From the NCBI GenBank assembly GCA_947501105.1, contig CANMUP010000002.1, positions 620,001 to 684,000 of the forward strand: a stretch of DNA of 64,000 nucleotides, given 5' to 3'. The translations under genes were made by a program, and so were the position numbers. Origin of the DNA: an uncultured Flaviramulus sp. Its GTDB lineage: Bacteria > Bacteroidota > Bacteroidia > Flavobacteriales > Flavobacteriaceae. Each line of letters starts with the position of its first letter. Position 1 is the first letter of the stretch. This document shows, one piece after another, positions 44,701 through 52,604 of the stretch. A model generated the notes under the pieces. That model saw only the letters and a program-made list of their open reading frames with translations. It did not search any database and had not been told where the DNA came from.

Positions 44701-46651
44701 CATCGTTAGTATCACATAATGCAAAATCTCCAGTATCTGTTCCAGTGAGCAGTAAATTGGTATGAACCTCTAGCGGTACTATAGAAGCACAACCAGTAAC
44801 ATCATCCACAATTCTTACATAGAGTCTCGCATTACCAGGCTCTATTAAAACGTTTTGGTATTGATAATTAGTTTCGTCTGCAATAGGATTGTTTCCAGTT
44901 TGGGCATCAGGTAATGTTTCATGAAATGTGAATGTTACTCCAGTTAACCCCATTAAAATATCGTTAATTACCTGCGTTAAATCAAAATTAGCACTACCAT
45001 CATGATCAGCATCACAAGCATCTATATATTGCGTATCCCTATTAACTATTGGACTTGTTGTAATATTAATTGTTAAAGATGATGTGTTTACACAGCCTGT
45101 TTGTGTATCTATAACTCTTACATATACGACTTCAATAGGTGTATTTGTGTTTACATATGGTATAGGAATAGGATTTACGCCATTATTTGCATCAACTGCG
45201 CTATAATGGTAACTTACAACCAAATTGCTTTGCCCTCCTGTTATTTCGTTGTCTTTTTGTGTTAAATCTATAACTGTATAACCATCTGGTACGGTATCAC
45301 TATCACAAACTTCTAAATCTGTTGGATCTATTATATTTGGTACTGGGTTTACTATTAAATTAAATGTAGTAAAACCATAGCAACCCGAATCTAAATCTTG
45401 AATACGAACATAAATGGTTTGTGGGTTTACAGTATTTGAAAAGTTACCTGAAACACTATTTACATTATTTCTTGCGTCTGCATCAGATAGATGATAAGAA
45501 AAAGAGTAATTTGTAAAAGGAATATTGTTTATTACCTCTACATTTTTGGAAGTTAAATCAAATATTTCTGTTCCATCACTACTAATATCATCACATAAAA
45601 TATAGTCTGTTATTGGGTTAATAGGCTCTTCAGTATTTAAAATAACTACAATTTCATCTGTTTCAACACAAGCATTGCCATTCAAATCTACAGTAACTTC
45701 AACTCTGTATGTTCCATCTTGAGTTGCACTTATTGTTGAGAGCGTTGTTGCTAACGGATTGTTATCTAAAAACCAAGCATAAGTAGCTAATGGGTTTTGT
45801 ATATCTGCATCTAAAGTTACCGAAGGTGCACATGTAGAAACATCATCACCTAAATCTAAAATTTTAAAACTATTACCTTCAATAAATACTGCCGAATCGA
45901 AGGTACCATCCGTTTGATCTGCAATAACCAATTTTATATGATATTGCACATAAGGCGTAATTGTAGTTGAAGCTGTTAATACATTGGTTCTACCATTATA
46001 ATTAGTATCACCAATATTATAACCATCAAAATACTGACTGTTTTGTGCAGGACAAACACCAAAAATTTCATCGTGAATGGTATTTGTGTTAACAGGCGTT
46101 GAGGTGCCTGGAACCAAAGCTATATTTTGATAGGGTAGCGCACTACCTGTTTCTTTAATTAAAAACGCAAAACCATCTGAAAGTTGGCATGGATTAATTC
46201 CAAAGTATTCTTCAGATGCTAATAAGTAATTGAATTGAAGTTGGCTAGAAATAGAAACAATATCAAACTCAATGGAAGTAGCGTTTAGTGTATTAGTTAT
46301 ACCTAATGCAGTTTCTAAATCTGGATCTGTTCCCCAAATTGTTGACCCTTCGCTTAATGTTGGCGTAGTAACACCATTCCCGCCTGATGTAGCATTTCCA
46401 GTAGAAAGCATAATACCATTTTGAAAGGGAAAATTTGAACTTGCCCGACTAAATTGAGCGTAGCTTGAAAAACCACTGGAGCTACCATTTACAGACGATG
46501 TAATGTTTGTGATTTCTACACAACTATTCTGTACTAAATTATTTTCAATAAGTGGCTGTAAGGCAACAGAATCATCAACAGAAATTTGTTGTGAAAATGC
46601 ATAACTACCCCATAGTAAAAGTATTCCCATTAAGTAGTTAACAAATTTCAT
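41777..46651 (-). CDS. Giant T9SS type B protein: choice-of-anchor L head and 11 tandem repeats
   Basis: About 1624 residues from the Met at 46651, chosen because MKFVNYLMGILLLWGSYAFSQ is a good signal peptide; the frame stays open to 46684. A choice-of-anchor L domain fills about residues 30-260 (FPFQNGIMLSTGNATSGGNGV, FNYLLASEEYFGINP, DGFAFLIKETGS, YHIKLVIADQTDGTFDSAVFIEG). From about residue 350 to 1400 I count eleven repeats of about 95 residues, each running from CDxDxDGxxxFDL through DAxxxxNPI and TIYVRVEDxxTGC to LxVNPxP. Then come an Ig-like and a SprB-like module and the type B sorting domain ending FALKR. Likely an extended surface fibre. Confidence 0.89.
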   Translation of the reverse strand: MKFVNYLMGILLLWGSYAFSQQISVDDSVALQPLIENNLVQNSCVEITNITSSVNGSSSGFSSYAQFSRASSNFPFQNGIMLSTGNATSGGNGVTTPTLSEGSTIWGTDPDLETALGITNTLNATSIEFDIVSISSQLQFNYLLASEEYFGINPCQLSDGFAFLIKETGSALPYQNIALVPGTSTPVNTNTIHDEIFGVCPAQNSQYFDGYNIGDTNYNGRTNVLTASTTITPYVQYHIKLVIADQTDGTFDSAVFIEGNSFKILDLGDDVSTCAPSVTLDADIQNPLATYAWFLDNNPLATTLSTISATQDGTYRVEVTVDLNGNACVETDEIVVILNTEEPINPITDYILCDDISSDGTEIFDLTSKNVEVINNIPFTNYSFSYHLSDADARNNVNSVSGNFSNTVNPQTIYVRIQDLDSGCYGFTTFNLIVNPVPNIIDPTDLEVCDSDTVPDGYTVIDLTQKDNEITGGQSNLVVSYHYSAVDANNGVNPIPIPYVNTNTPIEVVYVRVIDTQTGCVNTSSLTINITTSPIVNRDTQYIDACDADHDGSANFDLTQVINDILMGLTGVTFTFHETLPDAQTGNNPIADETNYQYQNVLIEPGNARLYVRIVDDVTGCASIVPLEVHTNLLLTGTDTGDFALCDTNDDENDTLEFNLNTVAQFIANELPNIVITFYVTEIDRDTNTNPIDTSVLFAATSPTTVYIKIDDVASGCSDFSEITLLVNPVLLFNPANPLPYCDTDDDGFVSIDLASLDVTVTGGNPNFEVRYFPTDIDAQNNTNQLPPFYTNTTMVETIYARIENIDTGCSTINPFEIQINLAPAATSPSPIIICDNDQDGFSIINLEDKIPETVTSTTGINIDFFTSFDDADNNINPITTRTSYNANTQTIYIRVENDDSLSCYNIVTLDVTVNTLPVIPSITPFLICKDDGTFTADFLLVDKDAEILNGQTGKEVYYFEDAGFTIPIDKNTIYQNTTTPQTIYVRVENITDAACSATSSFTLQVSSDPIYNAFTPYLICDDITNDQIHLFDLNEKVTEISQGSPDNLNVTFHLTRQDAEDNANAQPLQYTNISNPQTLYVRIESSASFCYVVEELGINIIASPDITQANPFESCDTDYDGFVTFNLENADFEINDRLQNNLITNYFENFTDINQNDGLDNSNQIADPVNYISNTRTVYIKVANTLTGCFSVIPLDLVVIPPPVTNNINTIEICDNDTDTFDLTTVDAQIVNDPNIVNISYHNSQNDADNNQNPFGNIFNYTASNHTIYIRVNDPLINCPITISFNLQINPNPIANTAPDLISCDDDFDGLFEFDLSTNTNIVIGSQNPSIHSVTYYNDVTNAESASNVLPNLHTAFDGEIIYARLQNNNTGCFAISQFATRINPLPIIPIDDFVPLCINDLPLIINADTGNPNDTYLWSTGETSTEILLDDVGDIGDYWVTVTIPHVVGPDCSYTKNFTVIESEDATINFTTKVDFADPNSITVDVSGIGDYVFILDDGEPQTSNVFENVTFGLHVVTIRDLNGCKDVTTEVVVIDIPKFVTPNNDGTFDTWHIVGVQEIPGTVVYIYNRHGKLLKTLPHTSRGWDGTFNGSNMPSDDYWFVAKIIQNGAAFDIKGHFALKR

Positions 46652-46676
46652 AGCAGTAGGTTTCTTTTTATTTGGA

Positions 46677-46704
46677 AAACTCAATTAATTTGCAAACTGA
46701 GTTT
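46677..46704. repeat. Inverted repeat upstream of the giant T9SS gene
   Basis: AAACTCA (46677-46683) and TGAGTTT (46698-46704) with a 14-base spacer, just upstream of the chosen start codon. Possible regulator site or leader hairpin; weak evidence. Confidence 0.3.
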
Positions 46705-46789
46705 ATTTGTGAAAAATAGGCCTTTTTCAGACGAAACGCAAAATATATCCGATAAAATGCACTTTTAATTGGTTTTTATGATTTGTTTA

Positions 46790-49237
46790 TTAGTATTTTA
46801 AAGTAAAATGATTCTTAAAAATTCTGCCATCTTGGAGTTTTATTGCAAACCAATAATCATCAGCAGGTAGTTTTTGTCCATTAAATAATCCATCCCAACC
46901 TTCACCAAGAGGATTTAATTGTTTGATTAGTTTTCCAAACCTATTGAAAATACGAATATTTGTATTAGGTTGAAACATATTTGATATGCCTATAACTTGC
47001 CAAGTATCGTGCATGCCATCATTATTAGGTGTAAAAAATTTAGGAAAGCCAATTACAGAAACAGGTGTTTGCACTGTACCACAATCGTTTTTAGTATCTC
47101 TAACGGTTATAGAATAAATACCAGGGAATACATTTTCAAAAACATTACTATCTTGGTAAGGTGCATATACTACATTATTTTCGTCGAGTAATCGATACTG
47201 ATAAATACCTTCTCCAGAAACAAAAACAGAAATGATATTATTTTGAGTAGCATCAACAACTTCAATGTTTTCAAAAGTGGCAATATTAGAAGGTTCAACA
47301 GTAATGGTTCTATCTTTAGAGCAACCATTAGCGTTGGTAACGGTTACGGTGTAAGTCCCTGCTTGGTTAATATCAATTATATAGGTGTTTTCTCCAGAAG
47401 ACCAATTATAGGTGTAATTTGTGGGATTATCATTTATAACAGCTGCATCTAAAGGAATAGTTTGTGGAAAAGTGTTGAGGCAGTAATAAGCTAGAGCTTC
47501 AGTTTCAATACTAGGTAATTGGTTAACAGTTAAAAGCACTTCGCTTATTCCGTAGCAATTATTAGCGTTTTCTACACGTGCAAAAATAATTTGAGAATAG
47601 GGGATATTATTAGTAAATGTTGTTCCTAAATTGTTTACTTCAAGCAAGGCATCATCATAAGTTTGATAATAAGAAATGGTTAACCCAGCAGGAAGCCCCA
47701 TAACAATATCACTATCAGCATCATTTAAATTAAAATTAAAGAAGCCATCTTCAATTCCATCGACATCACAAGTAATAAGTTCTGTATCTCCAGAATCTGT
47801 AACGCTAACATCAAGGGTTAACTCTGAGGGAGATGAACAACCTGTAATATCATTAATAACTTCCACATAAATAGTTTGCGGATTAATAGTGTTGGTAAAG
47901 GAATCTCCGTTAACTTCAAGAGTTCTGGCAGCATCAGTATAAAACTTAGTAGATAAATTGGCAACACCATTAGTTAAAACAGCATTGGCCTCATTAAGAT
48001 TAAAAAGAGTAAGGCCATCAATAGTGCCATCTTCGTCGCATTGTAATAAGGTTTCATTAAAGGCCTCGGGGTTAAGGTAAACTACCAAATTTAATGTCGT
48101 TACGCTTTTACAATCTGGATTTAAAACATCTTCAACTCTAACAAAAATTTGCTGATTAAACGGTGTTGTATTATAATATGGGTTAGGTAATGGATTTGTT
48201 CTTGTTTCTGCATCTAATGAAGAGGTATGGTATGTAATATTAATATCTGCTGGATTTTGACCATTTAAAATTTCTGTATTTCTAGATGATAAATTAAAAA
48301 CTACTTGCCCATTAGTGTTATTTCCATCAACTGAATCATCACAAAGTTCGTAATCTGCTGGTTGAGCAAAATTAGGACCTAAATTAACATTCAATTGAAA
48401 ATTAGTTAATTCAAAACAACCAGTGGTATTGTTTGTAATTCTTGCATGAATAGTTTGGGGGTTACTAATGTTTGTATATGGAATAGTTAGTTCGTTTATT
48501 CCAATGTTGGCATCACTTGCATTTTCGTGATAAGTTATGGTAATGTCGCTTTGTGTTCCAGCAATTAAACTTGTGTTATCTGTTAGGCTAAAGGCTGTTA
48601 GAGCATCATCAAAAGGAGCAATTACATCGCAGCTTTCTAAATTTAAAGGTGTACCATTAATATTTGATTGATCTGAAGGAGGGTCAGAAAATTGCGCAGT
48701 TCCTGTCCATTGTAAGCTAAAAGGACTATTACCAATAGGTCTATCTATTACTATATAGTAAGTTTCTCCTGCTAGCACATCTAGCCACCTTACAAAACTG
48801 TCACCATCTGCTCCAGGACCTTCTGAAACATCAGTTGAAGAACTATTCATTCCTGTTAAGTTATTTCCTTGGTTAGCGGCTTGAGGATTGGTTGTGGAAC
48901 AACGAATAGCTTGACCTATATTTCCACAGGTTGCGTTTGGACCAAAAATAAAAAAATCATAATCTTCTGTTATAGCGGTGCTATTAGGGGTTAATGTAAA
49001 ACCTAATGTTCCGCTAGTTACCAAAGTAACTTTTAACCAAACACTATTGTTTTCTTGACTCGAGCATGTATTAGACCCACTTAATTCTTGAGTTCCAACA
49101 CCACTTACATTTAGATTAACATTAGAGTTTCCGCATATAATTACGGCATCAATGCAATCAGTAGGTTGCTGACTTATTACATTATTGTAACATAATAGAA
49201 AAATAAATAAAGCAGATATTTTTGAGGTTAATTTCAA
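46790..49237 (-). CDS. T9SS type B protein with jelly-roll-like head
   Basis: 815 residues with a signal peptide (MKLTSKISALFIFLLCYNNVISQ). The head, about residues 22-185, is a beta-sandwich like those called PPC or jelly-roll in Bacteroidota: CIDAVIICGNSNVNLNVSG, NSVWLKVTLVTSGTLGFTL, DYDFFIFGPNATC and AGETYYIVIDRP. About four 95-residue CDxxxxDG repeats follow, then Ig-like (YYCLNTFPQTIPLDAA), SprB-like (ATFENIEVVDATQNN) and the type B sorting domain FFTPNNDGMHDTW ending FTLKY. The last 425 or so residues are nearly identical to those of the 902-aa protein. It starts four bases after the 1112-aa gene, so they are co-transcribed. Confidence 0.9.
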   Translation of the reverse strand: MKLTSKISALFIFLLCYNNVISQQPTDCIDAVIICGNSNVNLNVSGVGTQELSGSNTCSSQENNSVWLKVTLVTSGTLGFTLTPNSTAITEDYDFFIFGPNATCGNIGQAIRCSTTNPQAANQGNNLTGMNSSSTDVSEGPGADGDSFVRWLDVLAGETYYIVIDRPIGNSPFSLQWTGTAQFSDPPSDQSNINGTPLNLESCDVIAPFDDALTAFSLTDNTSLIAGTQSDITITYHENASDANIGINELTIPYTNISNPQTIHARITNNTTGCFELTNFQLNVNLGPNFAQPADYELCDDSVDGNNTNGQVVFNLSSRNTEILNGQNPADINITYHTSSLDAETRTNPLPNPYYNTTPFNQQIFVRVEDVLNPDCKSVTTLNLVVYLNPEAFNETLLQCDEDGTIDGLTLFNLNEANAVLTNGVANLSTKFYTDAARTLEVNGDSFTNTINPQTIYVEVINDITGCSSPSELTLDVSVTDSGDTELITCDVDGIEDGFFNFNLNDADSDIVMGLPAGLTISYYQTYDDALLEVNNLGTTFTNNIPYSQIIFARVENANNCYGISEVLLTVNQLPSIETEALAYYCLNTFPQTIPLDAAVINDNPTNYTYNWSSGENTYIIDINQAGTYTVTVTNANGCSKDRTITVEPSNIATFENIEVVDATQNNIISVFVSGEGIYQYRLLDENNVVYAPYQDSNVFENVFPGIYSITVRDTKNDCGTVQTPVSVIGFPKFFTPNNDGMHDTWQVIGISNMFQPNTNIRIFNRFGKLIKQLNPLGEGWDGLFNGQKLPADDYWFAIKLQDGRIFKNHFTLKY
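46791..48073. repeat. Direct repeat, copy 1 (C-terminal coding region)
   Basis: Aligns without net insertion or deletion to 52606-53888 (constant offset 5815). In 46996-47418 I found only four base differences; the outer parts are somewhat more divergent. It codes for the last repeats, Ig-like, SprB-like and sorting domains. Confidence 0.95.
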
Positions 49238-49241
49238 ATGT

Positions 49242-52200
49242 TTAATATTTTAAAGTAAAATGATTTTTAAAAATTCTTCCATCACCTAAAGTTGCTACAA
49301 ACCAATAATCATCGGTTGGTAATTTTTGCCCATTAATTATGCCATCCCAACCTTTTTCAGAGGATTTTAACTCTTTTAAAAAGTTGCCATAACGGTCAAA
49401 AATAAGAACTTTAGAATTGGGTTGTAAAGAGGCAGTAACGCCATATATGTGCCAAGTATCATTAACACCATCGTTATTAGGTGTAAAAAATTTAGGAAAG
49501 CCAATTACAGAAACTTGATTGGTTACTAAACCACAGTTGTTTTTTATATCTCTTACATTTACTGAATAAATTCCAGGAAATATATTTTGAAAAGAATTAC
49601 TTTCTTGATATGAAATAATATTACCGTTATCTTCATTAACTAATTGATATTCATAAATACCTTCACCAGAAACTAAAATAGTAATGATATTGTTTTTTGA
49701 AGCATCAATAACTTCAATATTTTCAAAAGTTGCTGTGTTTGAAGGCTCAATTATAACTTTTCGTTGTTTTTCACAACCATTCTCATTAGTAACGATAACA
49801 GTGTATACTCCAACTTCATTAATTTCTACTTCATAAGCGCTATCACCAGTTGACCAACTATAATCATAATCTGTTGGTAGCCCTTCTTTAATACCAGCAT
49901 TTACCGTTATTGTTTCTGGAAATTTATTTAAGCAATAATAAACTGTTTCTTCTGTTTCTAAATTTGGTAATTTGTTAACTATTAAGAACACCTCGCTTAT
50001 ACCATAACAATCGTTACCATTTTCAACACGAGCATAGATGATTTGGTTATAAGGTGTAGTATTTCTATAGGTTCTTAAAATTGTATTTTCTTCAAGAAGA
50101 GCTTCATTAAAGGTTTCATAAAATGAAACATCAAGTCCAACAGGTAATCCATTTAAAATGCTGCCTTGTATTTCGTTTAAATTAAAATTATAAATTCCAT
50201 CTTCAATATTATCATCATCACAAACAATAAACTCTACATCATTTGAGTCAGTTAAACCTACTAGTAGCGTTAATTCTGATATATTAAAACACCCAGATAT
50301 TTCATCTATAACTTGAGCATAAACTATTTGAGGATTAGTAGAATTATAAAATATATTATCTTGAATTTCATTTAAGCTACCTTGAGCATCAGAGAAAGAT
50401 GAGAAAAACTTTGTTGAACGATTAGGAACATTTCCCGTTAATGATGAAAATGCTTCATTTAAGTTAAATACGCTTAAACCATCTGGGGTATTATCTTCGC
50501 ATTGCACTAACGTGGTATTAAACGCATCAGGCATTGTAACATTAAATGTAAATGACCCAGTATCAAAGCATCTAGTGTCTTGTTTGTTTACAACGCGCAC
50601 AAAAATTTCTTCACTATATGGCGTTTGGTTGTAATAAAGATTTGGTAATGGATTTGCTCCAGATATTGCATCTGCCTCAGTAGAATAATAGGATATAATA
50701 AAGTCCGAAACGTTTTGATTACCTAAAACAGAAACGTTAGAATTAAATAATTGAAGGTCTATAGTAACTTGACCATTCATATTATCTCCATCATCATCAT
50801 TATCACATACATATAAATCTTTTAGAGTATTTTGAATTTGAGCATTAAATACTTCTATAAAAAATGAAGTTGTGTCATAACAATCAGTAAAATCATTATT
50901 CTCTATTCTAATAAATATTTCTTGCGGGCTTTCAGTATTTTCAAAAAGCCCAATTATTTCATTTGCATTATTATCAGCATCAAATTGAGATCTGTGATAA
51001 GTTACACTAAACTGTGTTGGATCTTGCCCACCATAAACATCATTAGTTTGTAAACTAAAATCGAAAGAAGCTATACCGTTTTTTTTGCTACAAGCGGTTA
51101 GATTACTTGGTGTATTTGCAATTGGTGTTTGGTAATATGTTATATACGCTTGTCCTTTTACTGGGCAATACCCATTGTTCATATCCATAAGAACTTCATA
51201 ATGCCCAGGTTGAGAAACAACCAAATCGTAATCAGATTCTGGAAGCAAATTTCCATCTAAGGTCCAAGTATAGGTAGCTCCAGGAACATCATCTGCAGTT
51301 AAAGTATAGGTTTCACCACTACAGAGCGATAAATAAAGCGTACTTAAATCATTTTTTATAATATCAAAATGAGTTCTAAAGAATGTTTGTATAAATGTAG
51401 GAGTTGCGATACCAGAAATTTTAGGAGAAAGATTTACCGCATTATTTTGATAATTACATCCAGGACCAAATTCATTTGGGTTATTTATAACACTAAGAAA
51501 AGTCGTGCCTTTCCCATAAATACTACTTGAAGCTCTATAAATTTTGCCATTTGTTGCAAGTTGTAGTCCATTTCTATATAATTGCTTATCGTTTTCAACT
51601 ACATATTGAGGGGCTACTACTTTTGGAGGTAATACAAGTGGTGATGAAGGATTAGACGCTAATATTGTTGCGGATGATAAGTCAAATTGTAATAATGATG
51701 ATAAGTGATTTGAAGGATTATTATTGTTATCTTCATTTTGCGAAACATAATCATTAAACATACTTACGTATAGAATTTGGCTGTTTGATGAAAACTCTAA
51801 TCCATGGGTAGAATACGAAGAACCAGGAGCATTATACTTTAATTTTCTTTCATTTGAAATAATACCAGAATCTGCATCAAAGTCATAAAGAAAAACTCCT
51901 TGAGCCCTAGTTGAGCAAGCAAGTTTAGTTCCGTCAGGAGAAAATTTTAAATAGCCAAAATTAGGATCAAAGTCTAAAAGTGTACTATAATTCATTGGAA
52001 ACGTCGAAAATGTAGAACTTACCCCTAGGTTGTTTACTTCAAAAGTATAAAGCGTTCCATATGAAAATGCTGTAACCCAAATAGATTTATCTGCACAATC
52101 CTTTGCTACTGCTGTTATCATTTGAGTTCCAAAAGGTAAAAGATTTATGTCCTGATTTATAACAGCACCTAAACCATTATCTCTAGTCATATCTACTATG

Positions 52201-52580
52201 GCATAATCTAACCCATTTGATAAACTCGTAGTAAAAATGTAATAAATGTTAACATCATCTGGTTTTGGAACTATTAATGCAGGCTGTGTATTAGATGTCT
52301 TTCCAGACAAAAACCAGCCTCCACTCATTCTAAAATGATTCCTATTCCAAACGGTGTGCCCATCTGTATAGAATAATAAACGACCTGAACTATCAGAAAT
52401 AGATGTAGAGCCTTCCCTTGTATCAAGCTTTCCATTTTTTAAAACAGTTGCAGAGTTTGTAATTAAGTTAAAATGCATTCCAGCTCTTTCTCCAAAATAC
52501 CAAATTGAAGCTTCCTCTCTTTGTGCAAACAATGAGTTAGTAATTATAAAAATGAATAATATTTGAAGCAGTTTTTTCAC
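49242..52580 (-). CDS. T9SS type B protein with beta-propeller-like head
   Basis: 1112 residues with a signal peptide (MKKLLQILFIFIITNSLFAQ). Residues about 22-390 form a probable beta-propeller of the kind common in Bacteroidota surface proteins (ASIWYFGERAGMHFN, STSISDSSGRLLFYTDGHTVWNRNH, ALIVPKPDDVNIYYIFTT, YLKFSPDGTKLACSTR, GLEFSSNSQILYVSMF, GLQLATNGKIYRA). An Ig-like segment (YTWTLDGNLLPESDYDLVVSQPGHYEVLMD), several CDxxxDG repeats, Ig-like and SprB-like modules and the type B sorting domain FFTPNNDGVNDTW ending FTLKY follow. It is the middle gene of a probable three-gene operon. Confidence 0.9.
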   Translation of the reverse strand: MKKLLQILFIFIITNSLFAQREEASIWYFGERAGMHFNLITNSATVLKNGKLDTREGSTSISDSSGRLLFYTDGHTVWNRNHFRMSGGWFLSGKTSNTQPALIVPKPDDVNIYYIFTTSLSNGLDYAIVDMTRDNGLGAVINQDINLLPFGTQMITAVAKDCADKSIWVTAFSYGTLYTFEVNNLGVSSTFSTFPMNYSTLLDFDPNFGYLKFSPDGTKLACSTRAQGVFLYDFDADSGIISNERKLKYNAPGSSYSTHGLEFSSNSQILYVSMFNDYVSQNEDNNNNPSNHLSSLLQFDLSSATILASNPSSPLVLPPKVVAPQYVVENDKQLYRNGLQLATNGKIYRASSSIYGKGTTFLSVINNPNEFGPGCNYQNNAVNLSPKISGIATPTFIQTFFRTHFDIIKNDLSTLYLSLCSGETYTLTADDVPGATYTWTLDGNLLPESDYDLVVSQPGHYEVLMDMNNGYCPVKGQAYITYYQTPIANTPSNLTACSKKNGIASFDFSLQTNDVYGGQDPTQFSVTYHRSQFDADNNANEIIGLFENTESPQEIFIRIENNDFTDCYDTTSFFIEVFNAQIQNTLKDLYVCDNDDDGDNMNGQVTIDLQLFNSNVSVLGNQNVSDFIISYYSTEADAISGANPLPNLYYNQTPYSEEIFVRVVNKQDTRCFDTGSFTFNVTMPDAFNTTLVQCEDNTPDGLSVFNLNEAFSSLTGNVPNRSTKFFSSFSDAQGSLNEIQDNIFYNSTNPQIVYAQVIDEISGCFNISELTLLVGLTDSNDVEFIVCDDDNIEDGIYNFNLNEIQGSILNGLPVGLDVSFYETFNEALLEENTILRTYRNTTPYNQIIYARVENGNDCYGISEVFLIVNKLPNLETEETVYYCLNKFPETITVNAGIKEGLPTDYDYSWSTGDSAYEVEINEVGVYTVIVTNENGCEKQRKVIIEPSNTATFENIEVIDASKNNIITILVSGEGIYEYQLVNEDNGNIISYQESNSFQNIFPGIYSVNVRDIKNNCGLVTNQVSVIGFPKFFTPNNDGVNDTWHIYGVTASLQPNSKVLIFDRYGNFLKELKSSEKGWDGIINGQKLPTDDYWFVATLGDGRIFKNHFTLKY

Positions 52581-52604
52581 TGTATAAATAACTTAATTTT
52601 CAGC

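Noticed and set aside
46997-47452. Plus-strand open frames at 46997-47191 and 47243-47452, repeated almost identically at 52812-53006 and 53058-53267
   Set aside because: They look conserved between two places only because the coding DNA on the other strand is duplicated; they have no start signals and lie inside real T9SS genes.
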